Both the position numbers and the translations under genes were made by a program. From NCBI GenBank assembly GCA_021732405.1, contig JAKFVB010000023.1, positions 1-61,422 on the forward strand: 61,422 bases of DNA. Reading direction: 5' to 3'. Of this stretch, positions 9,203 through 17,578 are shown one piece after another. The notes under the pieces are model-generated. The model was not told the DNA's origin, did not search any database, and saw only the letters and a program-made list of their open reading frames with translations. This stretch comes from Methylotenera sp. Its GTDB lineage: Bacteria; Pseudomonadota; Gammaproteobacteria; Burkholderiales; Methylophilaceae. Every line of letters starts with the position of its first letter. Position 1 is the first letter of the stretch.

Positions 9203-9643
9203 TTAGACTAAAAAAGCTGTAACGCCTTCATTGGCCAATGCATCAGCCCGTTCATTACCCGCATTACCAGCGTGGCCTTTTACCCAGATCCACTCAATTT
9301 GATGCTGCTTGGCAAGGTTATCTAACATTTTCCATAAGTCTTCATTTTTAACGGGTTTTTTATCCGCGGTACGCCAATTGCGCGCTTTCCAGCCAACAAT
9401 CCATTCAGATATGCCTTTTTGCACATAGGATGAATCGGTGTATATTTTTACCGTACAAGGTTTTTTTAATGCTTCTAATGCGCGAATCACTGCTGTGAGT
9501 TCCATACGGTTATTGGTCGTCAGCGGCTCGCCACCGCTCAAGGTTTTTTCTTTGCCCTCATAGGTTAACCAAGCACCCCAACCACCAGGACCAGGATTAC
9601 CTTTACAGGCGCCGTCTGCATATATTTCGACTAAATTTGACAT
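9203..9643 (-). CDS. rnhA: Ribonuclease HI
   Basis: RNase HI cleaves the RNA strand of RNA-DNA hybrids, removing R-loops and primers. All active-site residues fall at the E. coli numbering: Asp10, Glu48, Asp70, His124 and Asp134, in the contexts [31 protein letters not shown] and ERADALA. At 146 residues it is a compact single-domain enzyme. It is the middle gene between the methyltransferase (25 bp upstream) and dnaQ (14 bp downstream), consistent with one transcript. Confidence 0.97.
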   Translation of the reverse strand: MSNLVEIYADGACKGNPGPGGWGAWLTYEGKEKTLSGGEPLTTNNRMELTAVIRALEALKKPCTVKIYTDSSYVQKGISEWIVGWKARNWRTADKKPVKNEDLWKMLDNLAKQHQIEWIWVKGHAGNAGNERADALANEGVTAFLV

Positions 9644-9668
9644 GATTTTTATTTTATAGCGCTCAAGA

Positions 9669-10430
9669 CTATTTCTTTTCTGTTTTTTGTTGTTTAATTT
9701 TTTGTTGCTGGTTTGGCTTAGTTTTTTGTGGACTTGTGACCGCCAAGCGCGATTTTAACGAATTTTTCTTCCAATTGGGTTTAAGTAAATGCATATTTAC
9801 TACGCGTTTCTTGGCCACAATAAAATAAACACCACCCATCATAGGCCACCAGCGGCTGCCTAACTTATCCATCCATGCAAAACGATTCAGCCATTGTTGA
9901 TTATTAATTGGCGGCTCGTAACAATGCATTTGCCCACTGACGTATTCTAAACCCAATAAGGCCAGCCAATCTTTAATGCGCGATAAGGTAAAAAAATGTC
10001 CATGCCATGGATAACTTTTATCTAACTTTTTATCCCGTCTTAACATTTGTTTGATGCCCCAAGCGCTGATAGGATTAAAACCAGTTAGAATCAAATGTCC
10101 TTCTGGCACCAAGATACGCTCTGCCTCACGCAAAGTTTGATGCGGGTTTTCACTAAACTCCAACACATGCGGCAGGCAAATTAAATCAATACAACTTTCA
10201 CTAAAAGGCAAATAATCGCTTTCACACAATACCTCGCCTGCATTATTACCCACATGTAAAATATGCGGTATGCGTGAATTTTTCAGCGTATCCATTTGTG
10301 ATAAGCCAAGCTGAACTGCGTTGAAACCAAAAATATCGCCCACAGCCGCATCATACATTTGCTGCTCTTTTTGCAGTAAATATTGACCCAATATTGTGGT
10401 TAACCAACTATTTTGCTGCGTTAATTTCAT
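9669..10430 (-). CDS. Class I SAM-dependent methyltransferase, family next to gloB/rnhA
   Basis: This is a predicted class I methyltransferase of unknown substrate. The glycine motif I is weak (LHVGNNAG in place of the usual acidic-GxGxG pattern). The later motifs are good: [22 protein letters not shown] (motif II-III region) and [14 protein letters not shown] (post-motif). The C-terminus is a Lys/Gln-rich tail of about 30 residues. I chose the ATG at 10430 (253 residues). The frame opens further upstream only from a TTG at 10460, and neither start has a convincing Shine-Dalgarno. The order methyltransferase-rnhA-dnaQ divergent from gloB is common in proteobacteria. A role in metabolite or protein methylation cannot be decided here. 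Confidence 0.8.
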   Translation of the reverse strand: MKLTQQNSWLTTILGQYLLQKEQQMYDAAVGDIFGFNAVQLGLSQMDTLKNSRIPHILHVGNNAGEVLCESDYLPFSESCIDLICLPHVLEFSENPHQTLREAERILVPEGHLILTGFNPISAWGIKQMLRRDKKLDKSYPWHGHFFTLSRIKDWLALLGLEYVSGQMHCYEPPINNQQWLNRFAWMDKLGSRWWPMMGGVYFIVAKKRVVNMHLLKPNWKKNSLKSRLAVTSPQKTKPNQQQKIKQQKTEKK

Positions 10431-10522
10431 TAGTTGTATTGTTGCATTAATGTGTGACAAAATTGATTATCACACTTAAATATTGAGATTTAGTTTTAAT
10501 CGCGCTAACACATCAACAAAAC

Positions 10523-11275
10523 ATGCTGCACATCATTCCTATTCCCGCATTTGAAGACAATTATATATGGCTTTTGCATAACGAAAAGCATGCAGTCGTG
10601 ATTGACCCTGGCGATGCATTTCCTGTTATCGATTTTCTACAAAAAAATCGGTTAAGTTTAAGCGCTATGCTTATTACACATCATCACAACGACCATATTG
10701 GCGGTGTGCAGCAATTACTCGATTATCAAAGCGCACCCGTTTATGCGCCACAATATGAGTCATTTGCATTCAAACATATTGCTGTTGGCGAGGGGAATTT
10801 AGTTGATTTGCCAGAAATAGAACTTCAATTGCATGTTATGTGGTTACCAGGTCATACATTAGGTCATATTGCCTTTTATAATCATGACTACTTGTTTTGT
10901 GGAGACACTTTATTTGGCGCGGGTTGCGGGCGTTTATTTGAAGGCACTCCAGCACAAATGCTGCATTCACTTAACCGCTTAAAATGGTTAAATTCTGCTA
11001 CAAAAGTATTTTGTACACATGAATACACCACCAAAAATATTGCTTTTGCCATGTCTTTAGAACCCAATAATCAAATGTTGATTAATCGGCAACGACAAGT
11101 GCAGCAGTTGCGCGAACAAGGTTTGCCCAGTCTGCCCACAACGATTGAATTAGAGCTCAGTACGAATCCTTTTTTGCGCTGCAGCCAAGCTGAAATTTGG
11201 CAAAATTCGCAAGCTGTAAATAATCAGGAATTATCAGTTTTTACTGCAATTAGAGCATTAAGAAATCATTATTAA
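10523..11275 (+). CDS. gloB: Hydroxyacylglutathione hydrolase (glyoxalase II)
   Basis: Glyoxalase II hydrolyses S-lactoylglutathione to lactate and glutathione. The binuclear metal site is complete: His53, His55, Asp57 and His58 in THHHNDH, His111 in PGHTLGH, Asp128 in CGDTLF and His166 in THEYT. Length is 250 residues, normal for GloB. In a methylotroph it contributes to methylglyoxal detoxification. It is transcribed divergently from the methyltransferase gene, with about 90 bp between the chosen starts. It is followed by a strong inverted repeat that could end its transcript. Confidence 0.95.
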   Translation: MLHIIPIPAFEDNYIWLLHNEKHAVVIDPGDAFPVIDFLQKNRLSLSAMLITHHHNDHIGGVQQLLDYQSAPVYAPQYESFAFKHIAVGEGNLVDLPEIELQLHVMWLPGHTLGHIAFYNHDYLFCGDTLFGAGCGRLFEGTPAQMLHSLNRLKWLNSATKVFCTHEYTTKNIAFAMSLEPNNQMLINRQRQVQQLREQGLPSLPTTIELELSTNPFLRCSQAEIWQNSQAVNNQELSVFTAIRALRNHY

Positions 11276-11292
11276 TCATGAACATACCTATT

Positions 11293-11323
11293 ATTAGTCA
11301 AGTAAAACTTTTACTTGACTAAT
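11293..11323. terminator. Perfect 15-bp inverted repeat after gloB
   Basis: Arms at 11293-11307 and 11309-11323 are perfectly complementary around one central C and begin 18 bp after the gloB stop. It is A/T-rich and followed by GTTTTAG, so it is a plausible but not textbook terminator. The nearly loopless geometry would also suit a dimeric protein operator. Confidence 0.5.
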
Positions 11324-11412
11324 GTTTTAGCCATCGCTACTATGCAAAACAGTTTATGACGTTTATTAGCGCAATAAACCCACCTACCAAACATTAGGGA
11401 TAATCAGCATCA

Positions 11413-13011
11413 ATGCATTCAAGCGCCACACAATATTTTAAACAAGCTTTTAGATTAACTACCTGCTTGAGTATATGCATGCTTTGTTGCGGGCTTACTC
11501 TTTCACAACAAACAATCGCAGATACTAATGTGTCAGGTGTTGAAATTGAAGTAATTACTGAATCTGTTGATAGTGATTTAGTTGGTGACCCTGTACAAGA
11601 TTTTTTATCTGATATTGAAACACAAGAACCCAATCAACTCAGCTATCAACAAGATGAAATGATTGATGGTGAATCTGATATTGATTTATGGTCACGTATC
11701 AAAACGGGTTATGCCATACCCAATATTAAATCACAATATACAACCAATCACGAAACCTGGTACGCATCTCGTCCAGATTACATGCGGCGTATGCTTGAAC
11801 GCAGTCAAAAATATTTATTTCACATTGTAGAAGAAGTTGAAAAGCGTGGCATGCCAACCGAAATTGCGCTTTTGCCAATGATTGAAAGTGCTTTTAACCC
11901 ACAAGCCTATTCACGCAGTGCAGCATCGGGTATTTGGCAATTTATTCCTTCTACTGGCAAAAGTTTTGGTTTACAGCAAAACTGGTGGGTAGATAATCGA
12001 CGTGATGTTACTGCTGCCACTAATGCAGCGCTCACTTATCTGCAAAAGCTACATGGTATGTTTGGCACTTGGGATTTAGCGCTTGCTGCCTATAACGCTG
12101 GTGAAGGCACGGTGCAACGCGCAATTAATAAAAACCGCCGCCAGGGTTTACCAACTGATTATGAAAGCCTGAGTTTGCCGCCTGAAACTAGAAATTATGT
12201 GCCCAAACTACAGGCCATCAAAAATATTGTTACCAATCCTGAGCGTTTCGGTTTAAAAATCAATTCAATTCCAAACCGCCCCTATTTTGCACGTGTCACC
12301 ACACCAAAACAAATTGATGCAAAACTTGCTGCAGAATTAGCTGAAATTTCTTTGGAAGAGTTTTGCTCACTTAACCCAAGCTATAACCGCCCTGTGATTA
12401 CGGCCACAAATGATAAGCATCAATTATTATTACCTGTGTGGGCGGCTGAGCGTTTTGCAACCAATCTAGCCAACTATGACAAACCACTGACCAATTGGCA
12501 AACATACAATGCCAAGCGTGGTGAGCGTATGGATAATATTGCACAAAAATTTGGTATTAATGTTGCACAATTACGTAGCGTAAATGGCTTAACATCGGCA
12601 AAAAAAATGCGCACTGCTCAGCCGATGCTTGTACCCGCCTTGCAGACCGACCAAACAGAAAATGATTTGGATTCTGAACAAGCAATTAACGTTACAGCGT
12701 TAGAAAAAAACAATATGTATGAAGGTGAACCTAAATTATCGTCACCTCTCATACACAAAGTTAAACGTGGTGACACTCTACATGCGCTTGCAGATAAATA
12801 CGGCACTGACAGTAAAGCACTCATGAAAATTAATCGCTTAAAAAGCAGTAAATTAAAAGTAGGCCAAACAATTAAGTTAAACACTACCAATGTTGCAGTT
12901 AACAAAAGTAATCGCTCCAGCACAAAAAAGGTATCGCTTAAACATCGAGTAAAAAGTAAAAAATCGAAATCAAGAAATATTAAGGTCCGCTCTAGTATTC
13001 GTATCAGATAA
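11413..13011 (+). CDS. mltD: Membrane-bound lytic murein transglycosylase D-type (SLT plus two LysM)
   Basis: The 532-residue enzyme cleaves the glycan backbone of peptidoglycan to 1,6-anhydro ends. It has an N-terminal signal sequence (about 1-36) rich in Cys, but no clean lipobox, so lipidation is uncertain. A family 1 SLT domain lies at about 140-290, with the catalytic Glu in LLPMIESAFNP and the GIWQFIPSTGK and AYNAGEGTV motifs. Two LysM repeats follow, the first weaker (NAKRGERMDNIAQKFG) and the second clear (VKRGDTLHALADKYG). The last 30 residues are very basic, which may aid binding to the wall or to anionic polymers. It stands between gloB and the ABC transporter genes as a single gene. 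Confidence 0.93.
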   Translation: MHSSATQYFKQAFRLTTCLSICMLCCGLTLSQQTIADTNVSGVEIEVITESVDSDLVGDPVQDFLSDIETQEPNQLSYQQDEMIDGESDIDLWSRIKTGYAIPNIKSQYTTNHETWYASRPDYMRRMLERSQKYLFHIVEEVEKRGMPTEIALLPMIESAFNPQAYSRSAASGIWQFIPSTGKSFGLQQNWWVDNRRDVTAATNAALTYLQKLHGMFGTWDLALAAYNAGEGTVQRAINKNRRQGLPTDYESLSLPPETRNYVPKLQAIKNIVTNPERFGLKINSIPNRPYFARVTTPKQIDAKLAAELAEISLEEFCSLNPSYNRPVITATNDKHQLLLPVWAAERFATNLANYDKPLTNWQTYNAKRGERMDNIAQKFGINVAQLRSVNGLTSAKKMRTAQPMLVPALQTDQTENDLDSEQAINVTALEKNNMYEGEPKLSSPLIHKVKRGDTLHALADKYGTDSKALMKINRLKSSKLKVGQTIKLNTTNVAVNKSNRSSTKKVSLKHRVKSKKSKSRNIKVRSSIRIR

Positions 13012-13114
13012 GTGAATTACTGTAAAAATCTAAATTAGCACGACCAATCATCAAACATTGATTTATGTCATCACTTGTCATTCAGAATGAGTCACTAGTA
13101 AACTTTATAGAATA

Positions 13115-14785
13115 ATGAATAAATTGAATGCATCTTTACTAAAATCTTGTTTAAGCGTTTGTTGTGTCATTTCTATGACATCCTGCGGAAAACCTAATCA
13201 GGACACAACTGGCTATACAAAAACTTTTCCAGTTGAATCAGGCGGTACGCTTATTGATGCAACAATTGGTGAACCATCAGGCTTAATCTATATGGTGGCA
13301 GGCGAATCTGCTGCTGCTGCTATATCTGGCAATATATTTAACAAGCTACTTAAGTATGACAAAAATCTGGATATAGAAGGCGAATTGGCCGAAAGCTGGT
13401 TGATTTCATCCGACCAAAAAACCATCACTTTTAAGCTAAAACCTAACCTTAAATGGGCAGATGGCAAACCTCTTACCAGTGAAGATGTACTCTTTACTTG
13501 GAAATTAGTGACAGATGAAAATACGCGTAGCCCTTACGCATCTGATTATCAATTAGTAAAAAAAGCTGAAGCACCAGACTCAAACACTTTCAGCGTCACT
13601 TACGACAAAGCCTATGCGCCTGCCCTAGATTCTTGGTCTGGGTTGCAAGTGTTACCAAAGCATTTATTAGAAAAACAAGATATTCATACCACCGCTTTTG
13701 CACGCAATCCTGTTGGTAGCCACTACTACAAACTAGATAGCTGGACGCATGGTGAAAATCTCAAATTATCGCGCAATCCAAAATCTGTATTAGGTCCAGC
13801 CAATATAGATAAATTAATCACACGCATCATTCCAGATAATTCAGCCCAGTTTTTAGAGTTAATGGCTGACAATATTGATAGCATGGGTTTAGACCCTATT
13901 AAGTATTCACGTATTATTCCCGCTCGCCCTGAACTGCAAAAAAAACTCGCTTTATATAAAGAGCTAGGTAATAGCTACACTTACTTGGGCTTTAATCTAA
14001 AACATAAGCCGTTTGACGACATCCGCGTGCGCAAAGCGATTAACTATGCGATTGATAAGCAAGAGATTATTGATGGCGTTTATTTAGGTTTAGGTATTAA
14101 TATCGCCTCGCCTTATAAGCCAGGCACACGTTGGAGCAACCCTGAGCTTAAGCCTTACCCATATGATGTTGAAAAAGCAAAGGCTTTGTTGAAAGAAGCT
14201 GGTTTTGCAGATTCAGATGGTGACGGTATTGTAGAGCGTGACGGCAAGCCGTTTGCATTTGAAATTATTACTAATCAAAACAAAGAGCGCGAAAAGTCAG
14301 CTGTTTTAATCCAGCGCAGGTTAAAAGATGTGGGTATAGACGTACAAATTCGTGCAATTGAATGGGCAAGCTTTATTAGCCGTTTTATTAAAACTGGTGA
14401 TTTTGATGTAGTGGTGCTGGGCTGGGGTTTAGGCTTAGATCCTGATCAGTTTAGTATTTGGCACTCCAGCCAAAACCAGCCTGGCCAATTCAATTTTATT
14501 AATTACAATAATCCTCAGATTGACGCTTTATTAGAGCAAGGGCGCCTAGAACTTAACCCTGATAAGCGCATGAAAATTTATCATGAGTTTGCAAAAGTGT
14601 TGTTAGAAGACAGCCCTATTGTGTATTTGTCTGCGGGCTATGGGCTTACTGCCATCCATAAACGTGTTAAAGGAATTGACTCACCTGCGCCGCCAGCAGG
14701 CATCGGTTACAATTCGCATGAATGGTATATTCCAGAACAATTAAGACGCGCAGAAACTGGGCGCAATGAAATCGCTGAAAAGTAA
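13115..14785 (+). CDS. Peptide/nickel-type ABC transporter substrate-binding lipoprotein
   Basis: The 556-residue protein belongs to the SBP_bac_5 family (OppA/DppA-like). A lipoprotein signal ends at MTSC with Cys24 as the lipidation site, so the protein should be anchored in the periplasm. Diagnostic stretches are the FKLKPNLKWADGKPLTSEDV region, the YLGFNLKHKPFDDIRVRKAINYAIDK region and a C-terminal YGL-rich lobe. Substrates in this family range from oligopeptides to nickel; nothing visible here narrows it. It is followed after 18 bp by two permease genes, but no ATPase gene lies in the window. Confidence 0.92.
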   Translation: MNKLNASLLKSCLSVCCVISMTSCGKPNQDTTGYTKTFPVESGGTLIDATIGEPSGLIYMVAGESAAAAISGNIFNKLLKYDKNLDIEGELAESWLISSDQKTITFKLKPNLKWADGKPLTSEDVLFTWKLVTDENTRSPYASDYQLVKKAEAPDSNTFSVTYDKAYAPALDSWSGLQVLPKHLLEKQDIHTTAFARNPVGSHYYKLDSWTHGENLKLSRNPKSVLGPANIDKLITRIIPDNSAQFLELMADNIDSMGLDPIKYSRIIPARPELQKKLALYKELGNSYTYLGFNLKHKPFDDIRVRKAINYAIDKQEIIDGVYLGLGINIASPYKPGTRWSNPELKPYPYDVEKAKALLKEAGFADSDGDGIVERDGKPFAFEIITNQNKEREKSAVLIQRRLKDVGIDVQIRAIEWASFISRFIKTGDFDVVVLGWGLGLDPDQFSIWHSSQNQPGQFNFINYNNPQIDALLEQGRLELNPDKRMKIYHEFAKVLLEDSPIVYLSAGYGLTAIHKRVKGIDSPAPPAGIGYNSHEWYIPEQLRRAETGRNEIAEK

Positions 14786-14803
14786 CAGGTAAGCAAAAAA
14801 TTT

Positions 14804-15826
14804 ATGCTGAAATATTTAGTTAAACGCGTACTGTGGATGATACCTTTGCTGATAGGTATTAGCCTTATTTCGTTCTTTATCATGCACTTAGCGCCTGGCG
14901 ACATTACAAACAATGAAGCTGCATTTAATCCAAAAGCATCGGAAGAATCACGCCAAAAATTACGTGAGCTATACAATTTAGATAAGCCTGTGATTGTGCA
15001 ATACGGCTTGTGGCTTAAGCGTATGGGCACATTGGATTTCGGCAATTCATTCGCTTCACATCAAAAACCTGTGTTTTGGCAAACGACAGACAAAGATGGC
15101 AACGTGACCAAAGGCATGATTCAAGAAGCACTGCCAATTACCTTAATGATTAATATTTTAGGCTTAATTATCACGTTAAGTCTGGCGATACCACTAGGCA
15201 TAATTGCCGCGCGTAAATATACCCAGTGGCAAGATAAATCGATTACGCTATTTAATTTTATTGGCTTTTCTATCCCAGGTTTTTGGCTTTCACTGTTGCT
15301 CATGTACTGGCTGGGCGTGATGAATAACTGGTTACCTATTTCTGGTTTACACAGCATTAACTATGAATCATTAGACACATGGGCGAAAATTAAAGATAGT
15401 ATTAGTCATCTTATTCTGCCTGTCATCATTCCCTCTGTCACTGGTTTGGCGGGTATTACGCTGTTTGTAAAAAATGGCATGCTAGATGTATTTCATCAGG
15501 ATTACATCACCACCGCGCGCGCTAAAGGCTTAAGTGAACACAAAGTAGTCTATACACACGCCCTACGCAACGCATTATTGCCACTTATCACTATTGTCGG
15601 CTTATCTATTCCAGGCTTAATTGGCGGCTCAGTCATTGCAGAAACCATTTTCGCCATTCCTGGCATGGGCAAATTGTTTTTTGATAGTGTGTTAATGCGC
15701 GATTTTCCGGTGATTATGGGCATACTTACTATTGGCTCAACGCTTACATTAATTGGTAATTTACTTGCTGATTTGGCTTATGCATGGGCTGACCCACGTG
15801 TAAGGCGCGGTGTTGTTAGAAATTAA
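14804..15826 (+). CDS. ABC transporter permease, DppB/OppB family
   Basis: This 340-residue inner-membrane permease forms half of the transmembrane pore for the preceding binding protein. The N-terminal helix (residues 9-28) and the typical LAPGD loop are followed by a 90-residue periplasmic stretch and then the BPD_transp_1 region. The EAA coupling motif for the ATPase is TTARAKGLSEHKVVYTHALRNAL near residue 235-260. Length and topology match DppB. The stop lies 5 bp before the next permease, so the two are coupled. Confidence 0.93.
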   Translation: MLKYLVKRVLWMIPLLIGISLISFFIMHLAPGDITNNEAAFNPKASEESRQKLRELYNLDKPVIVQYGLWLKRMGTLDFGNSFASHQKPVFWQTTDKDGNVTKGMIQEALPITLMINILGLIITLSLAIPLGIIAARKYTQWQDKSITLFNFIGFSIPGFWLSLLLMYWLGVMNNWLPISGLHSINYESLDTWAKIKDSISHLILPVIIPSVTGLAGITLFVKNGMLDVFHQDYITTARAKGLSEHKVVYTHALRNALLPLITIVGLSIPGLIGGSVIAETIFAIPGMGKLFFDSVLMRDFPVIMGILTIGSTLTLIGNLLADLAYAWADPRVRRGVVRN

Positions 15827-15831
15827 AGCTT

Positions 15832-16668
15832 ATGAATAAAGCACTATTTAAAAAAGCATTATCAAACCCGCTGGCTATGGTTGGCTTTATCATCATCGTC
15901 AGCGTTTTTATTCTGGCAATGCTTGCACCTTTTATTTCGCCTTACGACCCAAATGACATCGACGTTAAAGCCATTTTGCTTGCCCCATCGTGGCAACACT
16001 GGATGGGCACAGACGGCCTTGGACGTGATGTACTCAGTCGTATGCTGCACGGCGGTCGTATATCGCTATTGGTAGGCTTAGTGGCGGTAGGTATCGCCAC
16101 TGCTATTGGTATCGTTTTAGGTGCCATTTCAGGTTATTACCGTGGCTGGGTAGATACCCTAATCATGCGATTGGTCGATGTCATGTTATCCATCCCCAGT
16201 TTCTTCTTAATATTAGCCGTTATCGCTTTTTTAACGCCATCCATCTGGAACATCATGATTGTGATTGGCCTGACCTCTTGGATGGGAGTTACACGTTTGG
16301 TGCGTGCTGAATTTTTAAGCTTAAGTGGACGCGAATTTGTGCTGGCGTCACGTACATTAGGCGCAAAAGATGCGCGGCTTATCTTTACCCATTTACTGCC
16401 TAATAGCTTAACGCCCATTATTGTGAGCGCCGTATTAGGCGTTGCGGGTGCCGTATTAATGGAATCTGGTTTGAGTTTTCTAGGGCTTGGCGTACAAGCG
16501 CCGCAAGCTTCGTGGGGCAATATCCTCACCGATGGTAAAGAGTATATTCAGTTCGCATGGTGGTTATCACTGTTCCCTGGACTTGCCATCTTAATAACGG
16601 TGTTAGGGTATAATTTGCTAGGGGAAGGTCTGCGCGACGCGCTAGACCCTAGGTCGAATAATAAATAA
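15832..16668 (+). CDS. ABC transporter permease, DppC/OppC family
   Basis: This is the second permease of the same importer, with 278 residues. The N-terminal OppC-type segment (MVGFIIIVSVFILAMLAPFI) and the loop GTDGLGRDVLSRMLHGGR are diagnostic for DppC. The EAA loop is ASRTLGAKDARLIFTHLLPNS. About six membrane helices are expected. No nucleotide-binding subunits follow; instead fabI begins 55 bp downstream, so the ATPases must be encoded elsewhere or shared with another system. A weak stem (7-bp arms, 16676-16700) lies in the gap to fabI. Confidence 0.94.
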   Translation: MNKALFKKALSNPLAMVGFIIIVSVFILAMLAPFISPYDPNDIDVKAILLAPSWQHWMGTDGLGRDVLSRMLHGGRISLLVGLVAVGIATAIGIVLGAISGYYRGWVDTLIMRLVDVMLSIPSFFLILAVIAFLTPSIWNIMIVIGLTSWMGVTRLVRAEFLSLSGREFVLASRTLGAKDARLIFTHLLPNSLTPIIVSAVLGVAGAVLMESGLSFLGLGVQAPQASWGNILTDGKEYIQFAWWLSLFPGLAILITVLGYNLLGEGLRDALDPRSNNK

Positions 16669-16723
16669 TACTAAAATTGCTTAATCGTTATTAAAGCAAT
16701 AACATCAATTAACAGGATTCGTT

Positions 16724-17509
16724 ATGGGATTTTTAGCCGGAAAAAAAGTATTAATCGCAGGTTTACTTAGTAATCGTTCAATTGCTTATGGCATTGCCGC
16801 TGCCATGAAGCGCGAAGGTGCAGAGCTCGCTTTTACTTATCAATTAGAAAAACATGCAGATCGCGTAGCGGGTTTAGCTGCCGATTTTGATTCTAAAATC
16901 GTGTTGCCATGCGATGTCGCTGAAGATGCACAAATTGATGCGCTCTTTCCAGCACTTGCCAAACATTGGGATGGCGTAGACGGTGTTGTACACTCATTAG
17001 CTTTTGTACCAAAAGTGGCATTAGATGGCGACTATTTAGATGCTGTGAATCGTGAGTATTTCCGTATCGCCCATGACATCAGCTCATACAGCTTCTCTGC
17101 CCTAGCTAAAGCTGCTTACCCGATGATGCAAGGCCGTAATGGCAGTTTACTGACATTGAGCTACTTAGGTGCAGAACGCACCATGCCTAACTACAACGTC
17201 ATGGGCGTCGCTAAAGCCAGTTTAGAAGCCAACGTGCGTTATTTAGCACAAAGCCTAGGTCCACGTGGTATCCGCGTCAACGCAGTGTCTGCGGGCCCTA
17301 TCAAAACGCTGGCTGCCTCTGGTATTGCCGATTTTGACAAGATGATCGGCTTTAATGAGCGGCATGCCGCGTTACGTCGCAATGTTACTATCGAAGAAGT
17401 CGGTAACACTGCTGCATTTTTGTGCAGTGATTTAGCATCCGGCATTACTGGCGAAATTACTTATGTGGATGGTGGCATGAACATCACGGCGGCGGGCCAG
17501 ATTGATTAA
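16724..17509 (+). CDS. fabI: Enoyl-[acyl-carrier-protein] reductase (NADH) FabI
   Basis: FabI carries out the last reduction in each round of type II fatty-acid elongation, using NADH. The 261-residue atypical SDR has the cofactor segment [13 protein letters not shown], the catalytic Tyr157 and Lys164 with the spacing Tyr-x6-Lys (YNVMGVAK) plus Tyr147, and the C-terminal YVDGGMNI. Residue 93 is Ala where E. coli has Gly, which is a natural state in other FabI proteins. An AGGA lies about seven bases before the ATG. It follows the transporter genes on the same strand and ends at a strong bidirectional terminator. Confidence 0.96.
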   Translation: MGFLAGKKVLIAGLLSNRSIAYGIAAAMKREGAELAFTYQLEKHADRVAGLAADFDSKIVLPCDVAEDAQIDALFPALAKHWDGVDGVVHSLAFVPKVALDGDYLDAVNREYFRIAHDISSYSFSALAKAAYPMMQGRNGSLLTLSYLGAERTMPNYNVMGVAKASLEANVRYLAQSLGPRGIRVNAVSAGPIKTLAASGIADFDKMIGFNERHAALRRNVTIEEVGNTAAFLCSDLASGITGEITYVDGGMNITAAGQID

Positions 17510-17524
17510 CTAAAAAATCAATAC

Positions 17525-17557
17525 AAAAAAGCCGATATTTGCATATCGGCTTTTTTT
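17525..17557. terminator. Bidirectional intrinsic terminator between fabI and ppiD
   Basis: The stem GCCGATAT / ATATCGGC (17531-17538 and 17543-17550) closes a TTGC loop. It has six A on the left and seven T on the right, so it works in both directions for the converging genes. Confidence 0.9.
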
Positions 17558-17578
17558 ATTTTAAAAATAATATCCGTG

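Noticed and set aside
10451-10475. CRP-like TGTGA and TCACA half-sites in the methyltransferase/gloB divergent region
   Set aside because: The spacer is 12 bases instead of six, so it does not fit a CRP/FNR dimer site.
16137-16529. 130-codon frame antisense to dppC
   Set aside because: The dppC permease is clearly the real gene; the antisense frame lacks motifs and start signals.
16724-17509. Ala93 in FabI, at the position where Gly93 changes give triclosan tolerance in E. coli
   Set aside because: Ala is the natural residue at this position in other FabI proteins such as those of Gram-positive bacteria, so it does not by itself indicate resistance.
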